Source: PALSA-1006 sp964532405 (lineage in GTDB: Bacteria; Pseudomonadota; Gammaproteobacteria; Burkholderiales; Gallionellaceae). From it: DNA of 64,000 bases. Numbering within the stretch: position 1 is the stretch's first letter; each line of letters begins with the position of its first letter. Made by a program: the position numbers and the translations under genes. The stretch covers positions 124,001-188,000 of the forward strand of contig CAZHIC010000001.1 in the NCBI GenBank assembly GCA_964532405.1, written 5' to 3'. The notes beneath the pieces are model-generated. The model saw nothing but the letters and a program-made list of their open reading frames with translations, ran no database searches and was not told where the DNA came from. Below, piece by piece: positions 58,458 to 64,000 of this stretch.

Positions 58458-59480
58458 ATGAGAGTCGTTCGCAATTTCTGTAACTTGCTCTTTATCGCGT
58501 TGAGCTTGGTGTTATCCCCGCTTGCATCGGGCGCGCAGCCGAGTTGGGTGTCGGGGGATTCGGCGGAGTATCCCAATGATCAGTATCTGGTCGGGCGCGG
58601 CGTAGGCTCGACAGAGGATGAAGCAAAAAATCGCGCGCGCGGCGATCTGGCGACAATTTTTGAAGTGCGCATCGAAGTGGCAACCGCAAACACGACTACC
58701 GTTGCCAAGACTGGAAAAAATGAGCAGGTAAGCATGCTTGCGACCCAGCAAGTGTCTGCCAAGACCGATAAGGTGATTAGCGGTATCAATATCGCGAAAA
58801 CTTGGCGAGACCCGGTAAGCCAGGATTTTCACGCACTCGCAGTGCTTCCGCGAGCACAGGCCAGCGCGAGTTTGCGCGAAGAGTTGGGCAAGATCGATGA
58901 CGAACTGAAGCAGCGAACAGAAGCCGCCAAAGCAGAAAGTGACCCTCTTCTCAAGATAGCCGCATTGACGCAGGCATTGCAGGCGTCGATCAAGCGCGAT
59001 GGTTTTCAGGCATCGCTCAAAGTAGTTGATCCGTCCGGGCGCGGTGTTCAGGCACCCGTTTCACAGGCGACTTTGCAGCAGCAGATTGGCGATGCGCTCA
59101 GGAAAGTTCGTATCGCCCCGGCCAGTGCTGCGGATGAAGGATCGGCGGAATTTACAACTGCTGTCAAAGGTGGTTTGGCGGCGGCCGGTTTTTTAACGAA
59201 GAAATTGGAAGATGCGGATTTGGTGTTGTCGGGATCGTTAAGTATGGTCGATCTGGGACGCAGAGATGGCTGGAACTGGGTGCGAGCTACCCTTGCGGTG
59301 ACTCTTACCGAGAAGGATTCGGGCCGGGTACGCGGACGCAAATCTTGGCCGGTGAAAGCTTCTGCTCAAGACCCGGCAACAGCGCGTTCACGCGCGATGA
59401 TCGAGGTCGAGAAACTGTTCAAGCAAGAGCTGCGTTCCACCATCATCGACTTTGCTGTTAATCCGGATAGTTCGAATTGA
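58458..59480 (+). CDS. LPP20-family exported protein
   Basis: A 340-residue exported protein with signal peptide RNFCNLLFIALSLVLSPLASG (no lipobox). The N-terminal half matches LPP20-like proteins: QPSWVSGDSAEYPNDQYLVG, GRGVGSTEDEAKNRARGDLA. A C-terminal domain (LDADLVLSGSLSMVDLGRR-like, actually KLEDADLVLSGSLSMVDLGR) resembles the LpoB/CsgG-type fold. GGAGG precedes the ATG. It closes the lipoprotein triad and is likely to sit in the periplasm with its two neighbours. No biochemical role is known. Confidence 0.82.
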   Translation: MRVVRNFCNLLFIALSLVLSPLASGAQPSWVSGDSAEYPNDQYLVGRGVGSTEDEAKNRARGDLATIFEVRIEVATANTTTVAKTGKNEQVSMLATQQVSAKTDKVISGINIAKTWRDPVSQDFHALAVLPRAQASASLREELGKIDDELKQRTEAAKAESDPLLKIAALTQALQASIKRDGFQASLKVVDPSGRGVQAPVSQATLQQQIGDALRKVRIAPASAADEGSAEFTTAVKGGLAAAGFLTKKLEDADLVLSGSLSMVDLGRRDGWNWVRATLAVTLTEKDSGRVRGRKSWPVKASAQDPATARSRAMIEVEKLFKQELRSTIIDFAVNPDSSN

Positions 59481-59528
59481 TTTTCATGGCGATGGAGTTT
59501 TGTCAGGGTGCGCTAAATATCGCTCTCC

Positions 59529-60275
59529 ATGCTTGAAATATCCATCGCCACCTACAACATCCACAAAGGCTTTTCGCTGTTCAATCGGCGTTTCGTGTTG
59601 CATGAGCTGCGCGAGCGTTTGCGCGAGCTGAATGCCGATATCGTGTTCCTGCAAGAGGTGCAGGGCGCGCATTTTCGTGATGTTCATCGAGAGGCCGGAC
59701 ATGCGCATCCCCAGCACGAATTTCTGGCGCACGAGATATGGCCGCACCACGCCTACGGCAAAAACTCGGTGTACGACGCCGGACATCATGGCAACGCCAT
59801 CCTCAGCCGTTATCCGATACTGAGTTGGCACAATCAGGATATTTCGGCGCATCGCTTCGAGAATCGCGGCGTTCTGCATTGCGAATTGGCGCTGCCACGG
59901 AGCGGCGTCGGACTGCATTGCCTGTGCGTGCATTTGGGGCTGTCTGCTCGCGGTCGCAGCCAGCAGTTCACCGCTTTGGTCGAGCGCATCCGGCGCCTAG
60001 TCCCGGATGATGCGCCGCTCATCATCGCGGGCGATTTCAACGATTGGAACAATCGCGCCCGATCCTTGCTGGCGCAGGAGTTGGGTCTGCGCGAAGTATT
60101 CGAGGTTGGGGGCGGCGCACTGGCGCGCAGCTACCCCGCAGGTTTTCCCATATTGCGTTTGGACCGCATTTATGTGCGCGGGCTGAACGTGAAGGGCGCC
60201 TCTGTACATGCCAAATATCCGTGGAACAAGATTTCGGATCATGCCGCGCTTTCCGCGAATTTGAGCTTGCCATGA
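59529..60275 (+). CDS. endonuclease/exonuclease/phosphatase family protein
   Basis: A 248-residue cytoplasmic EEP-fold hydrolase. Motifs in order: EISIATYNIHKGFSLFNRRF, IVFLQEVQGAHF (metal-binding Glu), DAPLIIAGDFNDWNNRAR (Asp and Asn) and PWNKISDHAALSANLSL (catalytic His). The substrate may be DNA, a phospholipid head group or an inositol phosphate. It overlaps clsB by 4 bases, and this pair is common in betaproteobacteria, so a lipid-related job is plausible. Confidence 0.88.
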   Translation: MLEISIATYNIHKGFSLFNRRFVLHELRERLRELNADIVFLQEVQGAHFRDVHREAGHAHPQHEFLAHEIWPHHAYGKNSVYDAGHHGNAILSRYPILSWHNQDISAHRFENRGVLHCELALPRSGVGLHCLCVHLGLSARGRSQQFTALVERIRRLVPDDAPLIIAGDFNDWNNRARSLLAQELGLREVFEVGGGALARSYPAGFPILRLDRIYVRGLNVKGASVHAKYPWNKISDHAALSANLSLP

Positions 60276-61435
60276 GCAGCGTGCATGAGGTGTCCGGTCA
60301 CCGGCTCACGCTGTTGCACAATGGCGTAGAGTATTTTCCGCGCTTGCTGGCCGCGATCCACGCGGCGCGGCATTCTGTCTATCTCGAAGCTTACATCTTT
60401 GCTGCTGACGAGAGCGGGCGCCTGCTTAAAGACGCGTTGAAGAGCGCTGCCGCCCGCGAGGTGGACGTGCATGTGTTGCTGGACGGGTTCGGCTCGGCTG
60501 ATTTTCCTGCCGTATGGTTGGACGAGATGCGCGGGCTCGGCGTGAAGGTGTTGTGGTTCCGCCCGGAATTGACGCGGTATCGCATGTTCCGCCAACGCTT
60601 GCGGCGCTTGCATCGCAAGCTGGTGCTAATAGACGGGCGCATCGCTTTTGTCGGGGGCATCAACATCACCGACGACGTGACGGGACAACTGGCCGCGCCG
60701 CGTTTGGATTATGCGGTGGAAGTGCAGGGTCCGGTCGTCGCGCAGATCGGCCACTCCATGCGCAAGTTATGGCAACTCGTATCGTGGACCAATTTCCGCA
60801 AAAGCGGCAGCCGCGTCGGGCTATTTGTGCGGCAGCGGTCGGTGCAAAAGGAAGTCGTATTTTTGATCCGCGACAATCTGCGCCATCGCCGCGACATCGA
60901 GCACGCCTATCTGCGGGCGATCAGCCATGCGCAACACGAGATCATCATCGCCAATGCGTACTTCCTGCCCGGACGTCGTTTTCGGCGCGTGCTGCTGAAT
61001 GCGGCGCGCAGAGGTGTAAAAGTAGTGCTACTCCTGCAAGGCAAGGTGGAATATCGCTTGCAGCATTACGCCACGCTGGCGCTTTACGATGAGCTGCTGC
61101 AAGCCGGAGTTGAGATACACGAATACACGCGCAGCTTTTTGCATGCCAAGGTGGCGGTGGTGGACGGCAAGTGGGCGACGGTCGGCTCTTCCAATATCGA
61201 CCCTTTCAGTCTGTGGCTGGCGCGCGAGGCGAATCTGGTGGTGCAAGACGAGGACTTTGCCGGAGCACTACGCAAAAATCTGTTGGACGAGATGCAGCGC
61301 GGGGCGCACATAGTGAGCCAGTCGGACTGGCATGAACGCAGTCTGTGGGCGCGGATATTGTTGCGCGCAAGTTATGCGCTGGTCAGATTGCTTGCGGGCA
61401 TGACGGGGTATGCCCGCAAATACGACGATATTTGA
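60272..61435 (+). CDS. clsB: cardiolipin synthase B
   Basis: A 387-residue phospholipase-D-superfamily enzyme that makes cardiolipin from phosphatidylglycerol. Two HKD motifs are present: LHRKLVLIDGRIAFVGGINI near residue 112 and LHAKVAVVDGKWATVGSSNI near residue 290. It lacks the N-terminal membrane helices of ClsA, as in ClsB. I start at ATG 60272 (MSSVHEVSGHRLTLLHNG), overlapping the EEP gene stop; a longer open frame upstream is the shadow of that gene. No terminator is seen before the next gene. Confidence 0.92.
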   Translation: MSSVHEVSGHRLTLLHNGVEYFPRLLAAIHAARHSVYLEAYIFAADESGRLLKDALKSAAAREVDVHVLLDGFGSADFPAVWLDEMRGLGVKVLWFRPELTRYRMFRQRLRRLHRKLVLIDGRIAFVGGINITDDVTGQLAAPRLDYAVEVQGPVVAQIGHSMRKLWQLVSWTNFRKSGSRVGLFVRQRSVQKEVVFLIRDNLRHRRDIEHAYLRAISHAQHEIIIANAYFLPGRRFRRVLLNAARRGVKVVLLLQGKVEYRLQHYATLALYDELLQAGVEIHEYTRSFLHAKVAVVDGKWATVGSSNIDPFSLWLAREANLVVQDEDFAGALRKNLLDEMQRGAHIVSQSDWHERSLWARILLRASYALVRLLAGMTGYARKYDDI

Positions 61436-61535
61436 CCGGGGCGAAGGTCGGTATTGCGGCTCATGGGCATTTATGCGACGATGCGGCGCAATAAAAAGAG
61501 ACCAGAAAATCGTGTCCATTCTTGAAAGAAAAGTG

Positions 61536-63596
61536 ATGTCCAAGTTAACCGATGTTGTTGCAAAAATGACGCTGGGCAAGTTACTGCTTGTCTTGTCTGT
61601 GGTCTCACTGGTGTTCGCTTCCCTTCTAATCTTTGCCGTATCCGGTGTCGTGCGCGACCGTGCGGTACATCGGCTGGCACAAGAAGATGCGCGACAGACA
61701 TCGCAAATGATCTTCCAGAGCCTGTATTCGGCCATGCGCAAAGGCTGGAGCAAGAGCGAGATCAGGGAGATTGTCGAGCGCCTCAATCTGGCACAGCCGG
61801 ATATGAAAATTCGGGTGTTTCGCGGGCAGGTGGTGACCGATCAATTTGGCGGGATGAGCGGCGAGCGGCAAGTGATCGCACAAGATGCCGCGTTGGGGCA
61901 AGCCTTGCGTGAAGGCAAGGATGCTCTGCTGTTTCCCACGCCCGATACTATCCGCTACCTCTATTCCGTCCTGGCAACACAAGAGTGCCTGGTGTGCCAC
62001 ACAAAATCCCATGTGGGCGCGGTGCATGGCGTGATCGAGGTCACTTACCCGATCAGCGATTTGAAAGTGTCGTTCAATTATGTGCTCAACAGTATCGTCG
62101 GCTATACCTTGCTGGTGTTGGTGCTCGTGTTCATTGCGCTGTATTTCAAATTGCGTTATCTGGTCGTCACGCCCTTGGCGACGTTCGTCGATGTGATGCA
62201 CCGCGTTACGCGAGACATGGATCTTTCGCATCGCGTGACGGGCAAACATTTGATCGTCGAGTTGCGCAGTCTGGCGGAATATTTTAACCACTTGTTGTTC
62301 ACCGTGCAGGACTACAACAGCAAGCTGGAAGAGTTGTCCATTCGCGACCCACTGACGAGCTTATACAATCGCCGCAAATTCGAGGAGTTCCTCGAATACG
62401 AGATCATTCGCGCGGAGCGGCACGGTTATGCGTTCTCCGTCATCATGGTCGATCTGGATAACTTCAAATACATCAACGATACCTACGGCCACCCCATCGG
62501 CGACCTCACGCTCAAGGAATTGAGCGGCCTGTTGGCGGGGGAGTTGCGCAAAGGCGATGTATTGGCCCGCCTCGGCGGCGACGAATTCGCACTGTTGCTG
62601 CCGCAGACACCGCCGGAGAACGGCTTGTTGGTCGCCAATAAATTGCACGGGAAGTTGTCCGTGCATGATTTTGAATTGCCGGTCGGCAAAATCCGCGTCA
62701 CCGCAAGTTTCAGCATGGTGAGCTATCCCGAAGATGGCAAGACGCGTGATGCCTTGCACACCGCAATGGATGTGGTGTTATACAAAGCCAAGAAGGGCGG
62801 CAAAAATCAGGTGGCGACAGCCGAGTCCGACCAAGACCGCACCATGATGGAAATTTTCAAGCAGGGTGACTTCCTGCGCCGCGCATTGGCGGAAAAACGC
62901 GTCGAAGCGTTCTTGCAACCTATTGTCGGCATCAACGGCCACGAAGTGTTTGCCTTCGAAGCGTTGGCGCGAATTCGCGACGGAGAGGTTGTTCTTGCTG
63001 CGGGAGAGTTCATCGAAGTGGCCGACGAATTGCGGATGCTGCAAGAGCTGGACTTGGCGGTTTTCAACAGCGGACTACAGCAATTGCGCCGCCTGTCCGA
63101 GATACATCCCGAGGCGAAAATGTTCTTTAATCTATCCACCGCCACGTTTAAAGACATCGCATGGATGCGCACCATCCCGGACATTGTCATCGCGCTGGGC
63201 ATCGATTGCAGTCGCGTCGTGCTGGAGATCACCGAGCGCGAAGCGTTGCACAACATCAGCCAGGTCAAAGAGATCATCGACGAATTGCGTTTGCGCAAGA
63301 TCGCATTTGCACTGGATGATTTCGGCAGCGGCTTCTCGTCGTTCCTGTACCTCAAATATCTGACCGTGGACTATGTCAAGATCGAGGGAAGCTTCGTGCG
63401 CCAGATCGCCATCGACGGGCGCGACCGCATCATGGTCGACCACATCCACCGCATGGCGCATGAATTCGGGCTTAAGACGGTGGCCGAGTTCGTCGAGGAT
63501 CAGGCGACTGCGGATGTGCTGATCGAATTGGGGGTGGATTATGGGCAGGGCTATCACTTCGGTAGGCCGGAGAGCTGGGGAGGAAAAAAGTCTTAA
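61536..63596 (+). CDS. c-type-heme sensor diguanylate cyclase/phosphodiesterase (GGDEF-EAL)
   Basis: A 686-residue inner-membrane protein. TM1 is near residues 11-33 and TM2 near 187-208, enclosing a periplasmic sensor (DUF3365/Tll0287-like appearance) that contains CLVCH at residues 151-155, a heme c attachment motif. A HAMP segment is followed by a GGDEF domain with RKGD I-site and intact RLGGDEFALLLP (near 347). The EAL domain has EALAR, FFNLS, EITERE, DDFGSGFSSF, KIEGSF and YGQGYHF all intact. Both synthesis and breakdown of c-di-GMP are possible, gated by heme redox state or ligand. I start at ATG 61536; GTG 61512 is an alternative. Confidence 0.9.
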   Translation: MSKLTDVVAKMTLGKLLLVLSVVSLVFASLLIFAVSGVVRDRAVHRLAQEDARQTSQMIFQSLYSAMRKGWSKSEIREIVERLNLAQPDMKIRVFRGQVVTDQFGGMSGERQVIAQDAALGQALREGKDALLFPTPDTIRYLYSVLATQECLVCHTKSHVGAVHGVIEVTYPISDLKVSFNYVLNSIVGYTLLVLVLVFIALYFKLRYLVVTPLATFVDVMHRVTRDMDLSHRVTGKHLIVELRSLAEYFNHLLFTVQDYNSKLEELSIRDPLTSLYNRRKFEEFLEYEIIRAERHGYAFSVIMVDLDNFKYINDTYGHPIGDLTLKELSGLLAGELRKGDVLARLGGDEFALLLPQTPPENGLLVANKLHGKLSVHDFELPVGKIRVTASFSMVSYPEDGKTRDALHTAMDVVLYKAKKGGKNQVATAESDQDRTMMEIFKQGDFLRRALAEKRVEAFLQPIVGINGHEVFAFEALARIRDGEVVLAAGEFIEVADELRMLQELDLAVFNSGLQQLRRLSEIHPEAKMFFNLSTATFKDIAWMRTIPDIVIALGIDCSRVVLEITEREALHNISQVKEIIDELRLRKIAFALDDFGSGFSSFLYLKYLTVDYVKIEGSFVRQIAIDGRDRIMVDHIHRMAHEFGLKTVAEFVEDQATADVLIELGVDYGQGYHFGRPESWGGKKS

Positions 63597-63627
63597 AGTC
63601 AGTAATGCTTCGCGCATAAGAGAAGGT

Positions 63628-63656
63628 GTAGGGTGCGTTTTATGCACCCTACTTTT
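63628..63656 (+). terminator. intrinsic terminator
   Basis: GTAGGGTGC and GCACCCTAC form a perfect 9-bp stem with a 7-base loop followed by TTTT, 31 bases after the GGDEF-EAL stop. The sequence also resembles a common intergenic repeat. Confidence 0.8.
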
Positions 63657-63661
63657 GACCG

Positions 63662-63841
63662 TACTGCACGGATGCTTGTAAGTGGATGGAACAAGAAGGG
63701 CTAAATAAATTTGAGGTTCACCATTCTTTAACTATCGACAACACAAATGCGGTTTTTTTAGCGTATGGCGTAAAAGATATTCCCACCTTGATTTTGCTCG
63801 ACAAAGGTAAAGATATTTTCCGCACCCAACATATAAGTTAA
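63662..63841 (+). pseudogene. thioredoxin-like domain remnant
   Basis: A 59-codon frame with no start or ribosome-binding site: YCTDACKWMEQEGLNKFEVH, then NAVFLAYGVKDIPTLILLDK and GKDIFRTQHIS, then TAA. The cis-Pro loop (YGVKDIPTLILLDKGK) and a CxxxC at the helix start resemble the thioredoxin fold. The N-terminal strand is missing, so the gene is 5'-truncated, perhaps by whatever joined it to the terminator just upstream. Confidence 0.6.
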
Positions 63842-64000
63842 GTGCGCCAGGGACATCTACTCAATTGAAGATTTTTGCGGAAAAAATTACCCACTGATAT
63901 TTAATCACGTTCACTATATTTCTGGGTCTCAATAAAGATGAAGATGTTTTGGAGCCCGGTAGGGTGGGTACGCTTCTGTGCCCACGCGGTTTGGTTGCCA
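63842..64000. other. right-edge stretch without a gene; dispersed hairpin repeat at 63959-64000
   Basis: No coding frame is convincing here. At the very end GTGGGTAC (63964-63971) can pair with GTGCCCAC (63978-63985), one G-U. The surrounding AGGGTGGGTACGC...GCCCACGCGG resembles a frequent intergenic repeat I recall from betaproteobacteria. The element may continue beyond the window. Confidence 0.4.

Noticed and set aside
60044..60271. N-terminal extension of clsB
   Set aside because: The extension is the EEP nuclease gene in another frame; cardiolipin synthase similarity begins at ATG 60272.

Overview
The window looks like chromosomal DNA of a Gram-negative betaproteobacterium. Support comes from the tmRNA tag peptide ANDEKYALAA, an fmdB–DUF502–aspS–nudB–EEP nuclease–clsB cluster, divergent cspA/clpS-clpA, a monomeric NADP isocitrate dehydrogenase and an E. 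coli-type (bcsRQABC + bcsEFG) cellulose locus. The gene mix (DUF455, class III cyclases, c-di-GMP proteins, many toxin-antitoxin genes) resembles Nitrosomonadales/Gallionellaceae, but that placement is an inference from remembered gene neighbourhoods. No rRNA, tRNA or CRISPR array was found, and there is no complete insertion sequence.

Region by region. 0-2.5 kb is accessory: an orphan HigA-like antitoxin, a Phd/VapC module, small unknown proteins and a truncated DUF455 gene that is a partial copy of the intact gene at 14.9 kb. 2.5-14.5 kb is a signalling block: a 1290-residue BTAD/SARP-type regulator with a degenerate cyclase domain, diverging from porin, PstS-like periplasmic protein, hybrid histidine kinase, REC-cyclase and REC-HD-GYP genes. 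The divergent control region carries a textbook-geometry SARP box (two TTGAACG heptamers 4 bp apart, 9 bp before a TATGAT). 14.6-23 kb holds an IS1380 remnant, DUF455, pepD (with an in-frame palindromic insert), a deleted formylglycine-generating-enzyme-like pseudogene, small proteins, a stand-alone cyclic-nucleotide-binding protein, a FapA/DUF342 protein, an EamA transporter and tmRNA.

23-30 kb holds an adenylate cyclase fused to hemerythrin, gph, ubiG, clpA, clpS and cspA. 29-32.4 kb is a second accessory patch: a ParA-like ATPase, VapBC, RelE/Phd and an orphan addiction protein. Its RelE/Phd part lies between the real icd 3' end and a diverged second copy of that end. 32.4-35.3 kb has icd and rluE. 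35.2-51 kb is the cellulose locus: bcsZ, then bcsG-bcsF-bcsE on the minus strand (bcsF is a 59-residue gene), then bcsR-Q-A-B-C on the plus strand. BcsC carries an extra N-terminal POTRA-like domain. A GGDEF remnant lies between the two divergent halves.

51-64 kb is mostly housekeeping: fmdB, DUF502, aspS, a barnase/barstar pair, nudB, nadA, a LpoB–COG3014–LPP20 lipoprotein triad, an EEP nuclease, clsB, a c-type-heme GGDEF-EAL protein and a thioredoxin-like remnant at the right edge. The unifying theme is nucleotide second messengers. There are three class III cyclase domains (one apparently dead), a free cNMP-binding protein, an HD-GYP protein and a GGDEF-EAL protein, together with c-di-GMP-responsive cellulose synthesis (PilZ in BcsA, RxGD in BcsE).
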